From assembly GCF_014653175.1 (NCBI RefSeq), contig NZ_BNAG01000004.1, forward strand, positions 186,001-250,000: DNA of 64,000 nucleotides, in the 5' to 3' direction. Position 1 is the first letter of the stretch, and every line of letters begins with the position of its first letter. Origin of the DNA: Roseivirga thermotolerans. Its GTDB lineage: Bacteria; Bacteroidota; Bacteroidia; Cytophagales; Cyclobacteriaceae. Shown piece by piece: positions 1 through 8,397 of this stretch. Under the pieces are notes generated by a model that saw nothing but the letters and a program-made list of their open reading frames with translations, ran no database searches and was not told the origin of the DNA. The position numbers were made by a program, and so were the translations under genes.

Positions 1-308
1 ATAAGGTCGGTGTACGATTCAAAAATACTCCGTATTTGCATAGAAACTTCCTTGTATCGCTCAAACCGGGGTTTTACAAAGATAATCTCAGGGCACTTTC
101 GGTAGGCCAGAGCAGAGGGCATGGCCGATCTTACTCCAAATTTTCTGGCTTCATAGCTGGCAGCCGCTACTACTCCGCGTTCCCTGCTTCCGCCCACTGC
201 CACAGGCTTGCCACGCAGCTCCGGATTATCGTTTTGTTCTACCGAAGCAAAGAAGGCATCCATATCTACATGGATAATTTTGCGGAGTGTTTTAGAGGCT
301 TTTTCCAC
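1..308 (-). CDS. dinB: DNA polymerase IV (DinB), N-terminal part, cut by window edge
   Basis: Y-family translesion polymerase, which copies damaged templates with low fidelity. The first ~102 codons are visible on the minus strand. They include the [15 protein letters not shown] motif that carries the first metal-binding Asp, then [12 protein letters not shown] and [20 protein letters not shown], all typical of DinB. I chose GTG at 308-306: it lies 15 codons before the conserved Met-Asp, and an in-frame TAA lies not far upstream. The gene runs off the left edge, so the thumb and little-finger domains and the beta-clamp motif cannot be seen. It is divergent from the small membrane protein gene at 375. 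Confidence 0.93.
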   Translation of the reverse strand, partial: MEKASKTLRKIIHVDMDAFFASVEQNDNPELRGKPVAVGGSRERGVVAAASYEARKFGVRSAMPSALAYRKCPEIIFVKPRFERYKEVSMQIRSIFESYTDL

Positions 309-374
309 GTTGTTGCCGAATTTAGCACCGAAAAGTTAAACTTTGTTGTATCTCAAAGGTTCTGTTTGCGTAAC

Positions 375-566
375 ATGAAAAGGTCCAAAAAGATTTTTGT
401 AGCAGTAGGTTTAGTGTTTATTGTAGCTACCATTATTGTGGGCTACGACATTTCCAGAAAGACTTCTTTTCCGGGGTCGAAGAAATACCTGAAAGAGTCT
501 ATAGCTCCATCGGATATTGACACTGCTCAAAACAAAGACATGGCGGACACTCTTAAATTGAACTAG
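375..566 (+). CDS. small single-pass membrane protein, unknown function
   Basis: 63-residue protein beginning MKRSKKIF. Residues ~6-24 form a hydrophobic stretch preceded by Lys/Arg, which fits a signal anchor with the tail outside the cytoplasm; the rest is polar and charged. An upstream in-frame extension to position 36 is open, but it runs antisense through dinB and has no membrane-protein character, so I start at the ATG at 375. The stop codon TAG touches the GTG start of the DUF2452 gene at 567, so the two are almost certainly one transcript and may be translationally coupled. I do not recognise a family. Confidence 0.6.
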   Translation: MKRSKKIFVAVGLVFIVATIIVGYDISRKTSFPGSKKYLKESIAPSDIDTAQNKDMADTLKLN

Positions 567-1046
567 GTGAGTAAAGAATCTAAAAGCGGTAAAAAGGTTA
601 ATGTTGACCAAATAGACCTGGAAAGAATGGGAGAGATGACGACCCCAAACCCCGGTACCATTGCTTTTCCGCACACGGTTGGTAGTGCACTGATTAAACC
701 GGAAGATAAGGGTAAAATTAAAGGTAGGGCACTTTCGGCCATGTATGACCATACCGATATGGACATGAAGCAGATCTACGAGCAAATGCAACTGCTCGCA
801 GAACAGGCCAAAACCATACAGAACCGTGTAACGGTATCGGAGCGAATTTATCAGGCCAAAATGAGTTTCGACCCCATTATTGGAAGAACCTATCATTTGT
901 ATCAGAAAAAAGATGGTACGGATACGCTTTCGTTGATAGCTCCTGAAGAGTGGGGTAGCCGAAGCCCCTATGAATTTATAGCTACAGTAAAACTATTGGC
1001 CGACCACACTTGGGAAGTACTTAAAGAAGGAGAGAGAGGGCTTTAA
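567..1046 (+). CDS. DUF2452 family protein
   Basis: 159-residue soluble protein with no signal peptide. The core (VGSALIKPEDKGKIKGRALS, then MYDHTDMDMKQIYEQMQLLAEQA, and the end APEEWG with KLLADHTWEVL) matches what I recall of DUF2452, a conserved uncharacterised family found in Bacteroidota. The start is GTG at 567, directly abutting the previous stop; the next Met (codon 16) would remove residues that look conserved. A hairpin follows at 1054. The function is unknown, and the helical Met/Gln-rich middle gives no catalytic signature. Confidence 0.82.
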   Translation: MSKESKSGKKVNVDQIDLERMGEMTTPNPGTIAFPHTVGSALIKPEDKGKIKGRALSAMYDHTDMDMKQIYEQMQLLAEQAKTIQNRVTVSERIYQAKMSFDPIIGRTYHLYQKKDGTDTLSLIAPEEWGSRSPYEFIATVKLLADHTWEVLKEGERGL

Positions 1047-1053
1047 AAAAAAT

Positions 1054-1089
1054 GTCCCGTTTCAAAGAAACAGGACTTGGAAGTTTTTA
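1054..1089 (+). terminator. rho-independent terminator after the DUF2452 gene
   Basis: GTCC and GTTTC on the left arm pair with GAAAC and GGAC on the right around an AAA loop, with one internal mismatch (1054-1076). A short spacer and five Ts follow at 1083-1087. It sits 8 bases after the stop of the + strand gene. Confidence 0.65.
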
Positions 1090-1161
1090 TTAAAAAGTAG
1101 AGTGTCTTAAGTGTTGCTTGAATTTACACATTATTTTGGAAATTCAAGTAAATCTTGTCTT

Positions 1162-1779
1162 TTATGAGAAAAGACCGTTCACTTCAAGGTCTACTTTTTC
1201 CAGCACGTAAGCGTAATCTTCTACATTATTTACAAAATCCAGGTGGTTCACGTCAATAATGAGCAGCTTTCCCAGATCGTAGCTGCCAATCCACTCTTCG
1301 TAATGTTTGTTAAGGTTTTTGAGGTATTCAAGGCGAATAAGCTCTTCATAGTCACGTCCTCTTTTCTGAATGTTGGCCACCAGTTTGGGAATGTCAGCCT
1401 TTAGATAAATAAGTAAATCAGGTGGCTGCACGTGTTTAATCATAGACTTGAACAAGTCCAGATAATTGTTGTAGTCGCGTTGCGAAATGTAGCCAGACTT
1501 ATAAAGGTTAGCGGCAAATATATAGCAGTCTTCGTAAATAGTTCTGTCCTGTATGGTGCTACCTTCTGACTCTCTGATTCGTGCTACCTGATTAAACCTG
1601 CTATTGAGAAAATAGACCTGCAAATGAAAGCTCCAGCGGGTCATGTCTTCATAAAAATCCTTCAGGTAAGGGTTGTCATCTACCGACTCTAACTGAACGT
1701 CCCATCGGTAATTTTTGCCCAGCATTTTAGCCAATGTGGTTTTACCAGACCCAATATTTCCTGCAATAGCTACGTGCAT
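1162..1779 (-). CDS. deoxynucleoside kinase (dNK family)
   Basis: 205-residue kinase that phosphorylates salvaged deoxynucleosides (deoxyadenosine, deoxycytidine or deoxyguanosine type). The P-loop GNIGSGKTT lies at residues 7-15 with Lys13. The acidic pocket residue is within QLESVDDNPYL, the DRTIYEDCYIF motif (D-R-T/S) follows in the middle, and a lid region with KRGRDYE lies near residues 138-145. Its length is normal for the family, and the ATG start places the P-loop at the very N-terminus as expected. The sequence alone does not settle the exact substrate. It stands alone and converges with the DUF2452 gene. Confidence 0.92.
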   Translation of the reverse strand: MHVAIAGNIGSGKTTLAKMLGKNYRWDVQLESVDDNPYLKDFYEDMTRWSFHLQVYFLNSRFNQVARIRESEGSTIQDRTIYEDCYIFAANLYKSGYISQRDYNNYLDLFKSMIKHVQPPDLLIYLKADIPKLVANIQKRGRDYEELIRLEYLKNLNKHYEEWIGSYDLGKLLIIDVNHLDFVNNVEDYAYVLEKVDLEVNGLFS

Positions 1780-1846
1780 TATTCCATCTTTTTTTTACGG
1801 TTACTCATTTAGATCGCATTAGTTAGATCCAGTATACTAGCCACAA

Positions 1847-1896
1847 GCTGTGTCCTCACAGCGTCTTTTAACAGCCATTTGTGAAGACACAAATGG
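1847..1896. repeat. two consecutive perfect short hairpins
   Basis: GCTGTG-TCCT-CACAGC (1847-1862) is followed 12 bases later by CCATTTGTG-AAGA-CACAAATGG (1875-1896), a perfect 9-bp stem with a four-base loop. They lie upstream of the deoxynucleoside kinase start (1779), so on the minus strand they could form part of its leader. GTCTT at 1863 can also pair with AAGAC at 1883-1888, which gives an alternative fold. Confidence 0.5.
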
Positions 1897-2161
1897 AGGC
1901 AAGGTTCAGAAATATACTTCTTGCGACTTAAGTAAGTAACCCTGTTTTTTTAAAACCGAGTATGTCAAGAAAAATTGAAAGCAAGAATTGGCCGTCATGC
2001 TTTTGATGGGGTTTCCTTCAGTATGTTTTTTTCCGTTGGGTTGACCATTCTTCAAGAAACCTTAGTCATTGACCGGCACGATTCGATGCCCTTAATACCC
2101 CTTTCAATTTTTCGGCTCGCAAGTTATAGATAGGCCCAGCAAAAACGGAATGTTAGCGCAT

Positions 2162-2190
2162 AAAAAAAGTCTGCAGTACAGACCTTTTTT
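2162..2190 (-). terminator. bidirectional-looking terminator downstream of the TonB receptor gene
   Basis: An A-run, GTCTG, loop CAGTA, CAGAC and a T-run form a short symmetrical stem flanked by A/T tracts on both sides. It lies ~100 bases past the stop of the minus-strand TonB receptor gene and could work in either direction. Confidence 0.7.
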
Positions 2191-2290
2191 ATGAACACCC
2201 AATAAATATGAATAGATATGTATTTGAGTATAAATGTAGTATGCCACTTTTTCTAAAAGGTAAACCTAAGATTAACAAAGTATTACGAAC

Positions 2291-4693
2291 TCAAAAGTTA
2301 GCCCGAAAGGCAATTACAGCATTAAAACCCGGAGCACTAAGGCCCGAAGTGTAGCTGCGATAATGTACGTTTAGCAGGTTCTCCAAATTAAAGTTGATAC
2401 TGTAGTAATTATTGAGTTGGTAACTGTTCTTAATATTGACGATGTACCATGACAGGGCTCCATCGGCTGAGTACAGGTGTTGTCGGTATTTCTCTGAAGG
2501 AGGGAGCTCTTGCCACGGAACACCATCACTAAACTCTAGTTCGAACCGGGTGGTTAATTTTTGGTGTGTCATAGCCATGCTCAATTGGCCAAAGAATGGA
2601 GCAATGTGTGGCAAACGGACCCCGGTTTCTGAATTCTGGCCATGAGTATAGGTTAGGCTTCCGGTAATATGAATGCCTTGTGAGGTTTTCCAGTAGCCAC
2701 GCAATGAGGTGCCCCACACCTGTGCTCTTTCCATATTTTGCAGCGCCAATACTTTGGCCACTTCACCTTCATAGTTCAGTTCGTCCTGATTGTTGAAAAG
2801 AAATGGTGCCACTGTAAAAGTGTTTTGCAGAAAGGACAGATATTGTATCCACTCAATACTCCAGTTTGAGTTGCTTTTGTTGGCTATAGAGTACTCTATG
2901 GTGTAATTAGTTTCCGGTTGCAGGTCTGGGTTGGGTACTAGCACCATGCCGGGCCACTCGGAAAAAAACCGACTATTGTCGCTAATATTCGGAGGCCGAA
3001 AACCTGAAGAGAGCAGTAATCCCAGTTTCCAGGAAGAGCCGGGCCTATAAGAAGCACCAATTGTACCGGTTAGCGCATCTGTTTCATTAACCAATACATC
3101 ATAAGGAAAATCGATATAGGTTTTGTCAGTAAAATCGCTCCTGAGCCGGGTGTAGGTATACCTTACTCCACTGCTTATAACAAGTCTCTCGCTTATCTGG
3201 TCTTTAACACTCAAATACAGGTTGGCCAGATTATAATCTGCACCATTGTTTGGATATTCGGTCTGGATATCCATTTCCCTAAGCGTTACAATGTCTCTGC
3301 TTAGTGCCTTACTTACTACCTTATTGGAAAAGAGCTCTAAACCATAGTAGAGCTTGCCATTAAAACCCACGGCCTTCTCTAAATCTACATTCACCGATAG
3401 CGCATCAACGGTTGCTTGTTGCATGCGTAGTTGATTGCTGCCAAAATTTCTACTATTCACCCGCTCTTCTGTCAATTGGAATGCGGTGGTAATGTCTATC
3501 CGATCGAACCAGCGAGAAGGGTAATAAAAGCTGGTTTTAAGGCTGTGCATAAGCCAGAGTTGTGGGCCATTGTACCACTGGGCATAGGCCGGAGTGTTGT
3601 TGACGGTATAAGTGAGTTTATCGTATCGTGGCAAATGCGAAGTTCCTGAATAATGAAAAGAATAGGTGAAGTCCATGAAACTTCCCAAACTCCAGCGGAG
3701 CTTTTGTAAAAAGTGGTATTGATCATACCTGCTGAAAACCTGTCGGTTTTCGTTCTCATTGTTAACCACTGCATCCGTGTTGTTTTCACGGATTACATAG
3801 GATAGTCTTTTGCCAAAATCAGGGTGTGACTTTGGTCGGTTGGCTCCTGTTCTCAGGTCGTCTGCTTTGGTATAACTAAGGCTGGAGTAACTGGACATAT
3901 TAGGGAGGTTAAACTCGATCTGGTAGTTGCCGGTAATGCTCCCATTGGCCGAAGAATACCGGAGTAGCCCTCCGGAAGAAATGCCCAGATATTCACCTTC
4001 TGCAAAGGCTGGAGTTTTGGTGAGGAAGTCTATGGTTGCGCCCAGGGCATCGCTGCTGGATTGTAAGCCACCCGTGCCCGGTAAAACCAAGGTTTGGTAG
4101 AGGTTGTTGGGGTCAACCACCATCAGGTGTGTGTTGTCAATTCGGCTATACAGGGCATGGTTTAGCCGCACACCGTCCAGACGGGTAAGCAGGGCATTGC
4201 CCGAATAACCTCTAATGAGTGGGCTTCCGGCATTTTGTAAGTTTTTAGCCACTAATATTTGGTGGTTAGCTCCTAGAACTTCGGCCGATGACAAAGGCTC
4301 TGTTATGGATAGGGTTTTTCGCTGAAAAGCCAAGATTTCATGAGGAGTATCTTCGGCCCAAAGAGCCCAGTTTCGGTATTGATATGCTGAAGTTTGGGGC
4401 AAAGGAGTGAGTTCTACTATAGCCCCTCTGTTTAATAATCGGGAGAGGCGCACTATGTGAGATTTAAAATCGGGGTGCATCAGAATTATGTCCGCATCAG
4501 CACCAAAACCCTTAAGCTCAGCCAGCCCTTGAGTGTTGGTTACTGCCCCATGGTCTGTTCCTCTTTCTCTAATAGTTACCAAATCAATGGGTTTGCCATT
4601 TTCGCGGTTCACCACCCTAATGGTTTGAGCCTGGCCAATCTGGAGGCCTATACAGCCTATGAGAAGTAAAAGGCAGTACTTTACTTTTTGCAT
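2291..4693 (-). CDS. TonB-dependent outer-membrane receptor, haem/haemoglobin-receptor-like
   Basis: 800-residue outer-membrane beta-barrel importer. The signal peptide MQKVKYCLLLLIGCIGLQIGQAQ supports the ATG at 4693 rather than one six codons earlier. A carboxypeptidase-regulatory-like domain follows (~24-100), then a plug domain with SPLIRGYSGNALLTRLDGVRLNHA and PGTGGLQSSSDALGATIDF, then the barrel ending in Phe. The plug motifs (IRG, DGVR.N.A, SSDALGG-like) resemble haem/haemoglobin receptors of the HmuR/TdhA type. No haem-uptake partner genes lie nearby, so the substrate remains inference. It could also import a metal chelate. A TAnnTTTG promoter lies just upstream. Confidence 0.88.
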   Translation of the reverse strand: MQKVKYCLLLLIGCIGLQIGQAQTIRVVNRENGKPIDLVTIRERGTDHGAVTNTQGLAELKGFGADADIILMHPDFKSHIVRLSRLLNRGAIVELTPLPQTSAYQYRNWALWAEDTPHEILAFQRKTLSITEPLSSAEVLGANHQILVAKNLQNAGSPLIRGYSGNALLTRLDGVRLNHALYSRIDNTHLMVVDPNNLYQTLVLPGTGGLQSSSDALGATIDFLTKTPAFAEGEYLGISSGGLLRYSSANGSITGNYQIEFNLPNMSSYSSLSYTKADDLRTGANRPKSHPDFGKRLSYVIRENNTDAVVNNENENRQVFSRYDQYHFLQKLRWSLGSFMDFTYSFHYSGTSHLPRYDKLTYTVNNTPAYAQWYNGPQLWLMHSLKTSFYYPSRWFDRIDITTAFQLTEERVNSRNFGSNQLRMQQATVDALSVNVDLEKAVGFNGKLYYGLELFSNKVVSKALSRDIVTLREMDIQTEYPNNGADYNLANLYLSVKDQISERLVISSGVRYTYTRLRSDFTDKTYIDFPYDVLVNETDALTGTIGASYRPGSSWKLGLLLSSGFRPPNISDNSRFFSEWPGMVLVPNPDLQPETNYTIEYSIANKSNSNWSIEWIQYLSFLQNTFTVAPFLFNNQDELNYEGEVAKVLALQNMERAQVWGTSLRGYWKTSQGIHITGSLTYTHGQNSETGVRLPHIAPFFGQLSMAMTHQKLTTRFELEFSDGVPWQELPPSEKYRQHLYSADGALSWYIVNIKNSYQLNNYYSINFNLENLLNVHYRSYTSGLSAPGFNAVIAFRANF

Positions 4694-4751
4694 TGAGCCA
4701 CGAATAAACAAAAAATGGTTTTCAGATTGTTTAATATTCTCTTGTTTGCAC

Positions 4752-4785
4752 CAAAGATAAATGAAACAGAATGCCCTTAATTCAA
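4752..4785 (-). promoter_or_regulatory. likely promoter of the TonB receptor gene
   Basis: Read on the minus strand, TATCTTTG (4759-4752) matches the Bacteroidota -7 element TAnnTTTG. A TTG (4785-4783) lies 23 bases before it. It overlaps the start of the divergent hydrolase gene at 4771. The spacing is at the long end of the usual range. Confidence 0.45.
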
Positions 4786-5739
4786 TCGAGGTATCAAGGA
4801 CCTCCCTTTTACCTGTTTAATAAACACATAGAGACCATTTACCCTAGTATGATGCGTAAAATTAAAGGGGTGAATTACGAGCGGGAGAAGATTGAGACCC
4901 CCGATGATGATTTTCTCAATATAGATTGGGTGAAGGGAGGGAATCAGCGGCTGCTGGTTGTTAGCCATGGTCTGGAGGGAGGCTCAAATCGTCATTATGT
5001 AAAGGCTCTTGTAAAACTCTTTGTGGGGAATGGTTGGGACGTAGTGGCCTGGAACAACAGAACATGCAATGGAGAAATGAACCGACAGAAAGTACTTTAT
5101 CATCATGCCGCCAGTTATGATCTGAGAACAGTGGTCAACCATGCTTTGCTATCTGGCGACTATGAGGAAGTGGCTTTGGTGGGAATTAGCATGGGTGGAG
5201 GGCAGACCATCAGGTACCTTGGGGAGCTGGACCAATTTCCGCTACCCGCCCAGGTGAGATCGGCCGTGGCTATTTCTGCTCCTTGTTATTTGCCCGAAAG
5301 TGTAGAAACACTTTACCAAAAAGAAAACCGCTTGTATGAACAGCGATTCCTGAAGAAACTCATTCTTAAAATTAAGGCCAAAGCACTTCAGTTTCCGGAA
5401 ATTGACTTATCGGGTATAGACGATATTGCCTCACTTCAGGTGTTCGATGAGCGATATTCAGCTCCATTGAACGGTTTTAGTTCGGCCAAGGATTTTTATG
5501 AATACTGCAATCCCTATCCGTTTCTGGAGAAGCTAGATAGGCCTTGTCTGATTATTAATGCACTTAACGACCCACTACTTAAAGGGCGGTGCTATCCTTA
5601 TGAGATGGCTCAAAAGAATCCCAGTCTCTTTCTGGAAACACCAGAAAGGGGAGGCCATGTTGGCTTTTTGCGCAAGGGAGAAGAGTTTACTTACAGCGAA
5701 ATACGTGCTTTCGAGTTTATCAACGAAAAGCAATTTTAA
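4771..5739 (+). CDS. YheT-type alpha/beta hydrolase
   Basis: 322-residue cytoplasmic alpha/beta hydrolase of the YheT/embryogenesis-associated group. The oxyanion region is VVSHGLEGGSNRHY, the nucleophile elbow is VGISMGGG (Ser in G-x-S-x-G), and the C-terminal His sits in RGGHVGFL; the acid is probably Asp in NALNDPLL. WNNRTCNGEMNR after the first core strand is typical of YheT proteins. Substrates are unknown, probably small esters. Its last 20 bases overlap the 3' end of the convergent exonuclease/phosphatase-family gene. It starts 77 bases from the TonB receptor start on the other strand. Confidence 0.88.
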   Translation: MPLIQSRYQGPPFYLFNKHIETIYPSMMRKIKGVNYEREKIETPDDDFLNIDWVKGGNQRLLVVSHGLEGGSNRHYVKALVKLFVGNGWDVVAWNNRTCNGEMNRQKVLYHHAASYDLRTVVNHALLSGDYEEVALVGISMGGGQTIRYLGELDQFPLPAQVRSAVAISAPCYLPESVETLYQKENRLYEQRFLKKLILKIKAKALQFPEIDLSGIDDIASLQVFDERYSAPLNGFSSAKDFYEYCNPYPFLEKLDRPCLIINALNDPLLKGRCYPYEMAQKNPSLFLETPERGGHVGFLRKGEEFTYSEIRAFEFINEKQF

Positions 5740-6559
5740 CTACCACCGGCAGGTGGTCGCTTACCCAAAGTCCATTGTCTCTTTTGGTATCCAGGTGGGC
5801 ATAGTTCAACACGTTTAGGTTTTTGGTGAAAACGTAGTCAATCCTATTTTTAAGTTCAGCATCCAGCTTAAAACCATTGAAGGTGCCAATTGGTCCTTTG
5901 ATTCCCGATGGGCTTAGTGCTGAAGCATCGTCCATAAAAGCAGTTATACGTCCATAAGGAGCTTTATCTGGAGTGGTATTAAAATCGCCACTCAATACAA
6001 TAGGAGCCTTGTCTCCGGCTATTTGTTTTATTTTATCTACAATGAGCTGAGCCGAATTAGCCCTGGCTTCTTCTCCCACATGATCGAAGTGGGTGTTGAA
6101 AAACCAAAATTTCTTTCCGCTGGCTTTGTGTTCAAACTCGGCATAGGTACAAACTCTGGGGAGAGCCGCATCCCAGCCTTTCGATACTATTTCGGGAGAA
6201 GGTGATAGCCAGAAGGTTCCTGAGGTGAGCAGTTCTACCTGTCGGTTGTCATAGAATACCGCGCTAAACTCTCCTTGCTCTTTCCCATCATCGCGGCCAA
6301 CGCCTACATAGCTATAATCTGGCATGTGGTCATCGATATATTTCATTTGACCGAGAACGGCCTCCTGAACTCCGAAAACTACCGGGCTATGGGCATTGAG
6401 CAAGGCAATGGCGGCCTCTTTCCTATGTCCCCACCAGTTTTCATTGTCAAAGGCATTGTTGAAACGAATATTGTAGGAGATTACGTTGAATTCCTGAGCG
6501 GTGAGTAGGGTGCTGGTGAAAAGCAGAAGGCACATTAATGCCGATCTAAAAATATTCAT
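5720..6559 (-). CDS. secreted endonuclease/exonuclease/phosphatase family protein
   Basis: 279-residue exported metal-dependent phosphoesterase. The signal peptide (1-21, ending LLTAQ) is followed by the EEP fold: VISYNIRFNN (metal-binding Asn), GVQEAVL (metal-binding Glu), FFNTHFDHVGE (His), LSGDFNTTPDKAPY (Asp and Asn) and WVSDHLPVVV (Asp-His pair). All catalytic residues are present. Proteins of this form in Bacteroidota are often annotated as secreted sphingomyelinase-like or sugar-phosphate phosphatases; the true substrate is not visible. Its 3' end overlaps the hydrolase at 4771 by 20 bases. Confidence 0.9.
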   Translation of the reverse strand: MNIFRSALMCLLLFTSTLLTAQEFNVISYNIRFNNAFDNENWWGHRKEAAIALLNAHSPVVFGVQEAVLGQMKYIDDHMPDYSYVGVGRDDGKEQGEFSAVFYDNRQVELLTSGTFWLSPSPEIVSKGWDAALPRVCTYAEFEHKASGKKFWFFNTHFDHVGEEARANSAQLIVDKIKQIAGDKAPIVLSGDFNTTPDKAPYGRITAFMDDASALSPSGIKGPIGTFNGFKLDAELKNRIDYVFTKNLNVLNYAHLDTKRDNGLWVSDHLPVVVKIAFR

Positions 6560-6620
6560 GTTTCTAATTAAGGATAATCGTAATTAAATCAAAAAATGAA
6601 GCCATTAGGCTTTTGTAAAA

Positions 6621-7817
6621 TCAAAACCGCTGTATGGCCAGATTACTTACCGTATCGCCAATAGAAAGTGAGGAGGTGGCTGCCGGACTTGGTGCATTAC
6701 ACACGTTAATGGCATTTTTAGCCTCATAAATAGCAAAATCGTCTAGAAGACCTCCCGTTCGGTCGCAGGCCTGAGCACGCACACCTGCACCGCCATCAAC
6801 CAAATCGTTTTCCTCAATTTCCGGAATAAGTTTTTGAAGGGCCTTGGTAAAAGCGGCCTTTGAAAAAGAACGATACATTTCGCCCATGCCGGTTTTCCAG
6901 TATTTCCAGGCCACTTTTTGAAATCCCGGCCAAAACAGCGATTCCATTAGTTCGCCCAAATGAATCTGAGATTTTTTGTAGCCCTCTCTTCTAAAGGCTA
7001 AAACCGCATTTGGACCGGCTTCAATACCCCCATTGATCATGCGGGTAAAGTGTACGCCCAAAAAGGGGAAGTTAGGGTCGGGTACAGGATAAATAAGGTG
7101 TTTAACGAGGTACTCTTTTTCCGGTTTTAGTTTGAAATATTCACCCCTGAAAGGAATGATTTTGAGGTCAACCTCATCGGAAGTTTTTCGTGCCAGTTTG
7201 TCGGAATATAGCCCACCGCAGTTAATTACTAGTGCAGTTTCTAAGGCCTGAGCGGGGGTTTCAACCCAGGTAGAGGACGCTTTTTCCCGAATGGCAGTAA
7301 CTTTTTCTCCCAGTACAATGGTGCCTCCCCACTGCCGAATTTTTTCCGCATATTTCTCGGCCACGGCAGTATAGTCTATAATGCCGGTATATGGCACTTT
7401 AATAGCTGCTATACCATTTACGTGAGGTTCAATCTCTTTAAGTTGTTCAAGGCTGAGTTTAGATATTTCGTGAAGTCCGTTTTCCAGCCCTCTTTTATAA
7501 AGGTTTTCAAGTAAGGGCTTTTGAAACTCATCGGTAGCTACAACCACTTTGCCGCATAGTTCATAAGGCACCCCTTCCTCATTGCAGAAGTCCAGAAGCA
7601 TTTGGTAGCCATTAATGCAGTTTTTCGCTTTGAGGCTCCCCGGTTTGTAATACAACCCGGAGTGAATAACCCCGCTGTTGTTACCCGTCTGATGTCGGCA
7701 GAGCTGTTTCTCTTTTTCAACCAAAATCAGCTTTAGCTGTGGTTTCTTTTTTAAGAGCTGGTAGGCAGTGGCAAGTCCCACTATACCACCACCAATAACT
7801 ACCACATCGTATTTCAT
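6621..7817 (-). CDS. lhgO: L-2-hydroxyglutarate oxidase/dehydrogenase
   Basis: 398-residue FAD enzyme that oxidises L-2-hydroxyglutarate to 2-oxoglutarate. The N-terminal dinucleotide-binding motif VVIGGGIVGLATAYQLL is followed by EKE at the end of the second strand. The family signature HQTGNNSGVIHSGLYYKPGSLKA then gives the residues around the flavin, and PFRGEYFKL plus the C-terminal GAGVRAQ complete the DAO fold. Its length is normal. The gene lies 3 bases downstream of the DUF3127 stop codon, so the two are one transcription unit. The functional link between them is not obvious. Confidence 0.93.
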   Translation of the reverse strand: MKYDVVVIGGGIVGLATAYQLLKKKPQLKLILVEKEKQLCRHQTGNNSGVIHSGLYYKPGSLKAKNCINGYQMLLDFCNEEGVPYELCGKVVVATDEFQKPLLENLYKRGLENGLHEISKLSLEQLKEIEPHVNGIAAIKVPYTGIIDYTAVAEKYAEKIRQWGGTIVLGEKVTAIREKASSTWVETPAQALETALVINCGGLYSDKLARKTSDEVDLKIIPFRGEYFKLKPEKEYLVKHLIYPVPDPNFPFLGVHFTRMINGGIEAGPNAVLAFRREGYKKSQIHLGELMESLFWPGFQKVAWKYWKTGMGEMYRSFSKAAFTKALQKLIPEIEENDLVDGGAGVRAQACDRTGGLLDDFAIYEAKNAINVCNAPSPAATSSLSIGDTVSNLAIQRF

Positions 7818-7820
7818 CAG

Positions 7821-8201
7821 TTAAAAGGGTAAGTCGTCAGAATCTTCGCTCAACCAATCGGGTTCATCGGCAGCCGATGGTGGCGGAGCTCCGTTGGCTG
7901 CACTGGCTGGTGCACTGTTGCTTTCGGTAGCAATTTTCCAGGCTTGTAGAGAGTTAAAATACTTGTCTTCACCGTTTTTAGGGTCGGTCCATTTTCTTCC
8001 TTTAAGGTTAAAGCTAACCATCACTGTTTGCCCCGGAGCAAAATTATCCAACAATTCACACTTGTCTTGAATGCATTCGAACTTAATAAACTCCGGGTAC
8101 TGAGGGTTTTCGGCATATTCAACCACGAACTCTCGTTTTTTAAAGGTGCCGGTTATTTGTTGGGTAGGAAGTATCTTTTCAATCTTAGCTTTAATCTCCA
8201 T
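7821..8201 (-). CDS. DUF3127 protein with SSB-like acidic tip
   Basis: 126-residue protein. The first ~90 residues form the DUF3127 domain, a beta-rich OB-like module (GTFKKREFVVEY, then FECIQDKCELLDNF and VMVSFNLKGRKW). An Ala/Pro/Ser-rich linker and an acidic tail follow, ending in Asp-Asp-Leu-Pro-Phe at 122-126. This layout (OB-like fold, flexible linker, acidic DDLPF tip) is that of single-stranded DNA-binding protein. DUF3127 has no assigned function that I know of; DNA binding is inference from the layout. It is the first gene of a two-gene unit with lhgO. Confidence 0.85.
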   Translation of the reverse strand: MEIKAKIEKILPTQQITGTFKKREFVVEYAENPQYPEFIKFECIQDKCELLDNFAPGQTVMVSFNLKGRKWTDPKNGEDKYFNSLQAWKIATESNSAPASAANGAPPPSAADEPDWLSEDSDDLPF

Positions 8202-8274
8202 GCGCTGAATTTTGCCTCAAAGCAATTCAATAATCGTTCAAGATGCAAATGAGCGGAAGAAAGAATGTCGTTTT

Positions 8275-8288
8275 CGCTAAACTTAGCG
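8275..8288. promoter_or_regulatory. 14-base palindrome in a divergent promoter region
   Basis: CGCTAA-AC-TTAGCG lies between the DUF3127 gene (minus) and the first adhesin gene (plus). It could be an operator for either. I found no second copy in the window, so this stays weak. Confidence 0.3.
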
Positions 8289-8397
8289 TTATGCCTTTAG
8301 TCAAATTAGAAGCTAGCAAAAAACAGTGCTGCTTACATTCAAATTTGTGGGCAATTGATCATATTTAGGATTACGACTAACTAGACCGGGTGGAAAG

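Larger units (their letters stand above)
1780..2290. other. 511-base gene-free stretch
   Basis: I see no convincing coding sequence on either strand. The stretch holds two adjacent perfect hairpins (1847-1896), listed separately, and a terminator (2162-2190) for the TonB receptor gene. The remaining ~260 bases between them show no recognisable repeat or RNA family. Confidence 0.6.

Noticed and set aside
36-374. Open plus-strand reading frame ahead of the small membrane protein
   Set aside because: It runs antisense through the clear DinB coding region and shows no family character; the real gene starts at ATG 375.
8243-8368. 41-codon frame between the DUF3127 and adhesin genes
   Set aside because: Short, with no recognisable composition or start context, and it overlaps a palindrome that looks regulatory. 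Chance is more likely.
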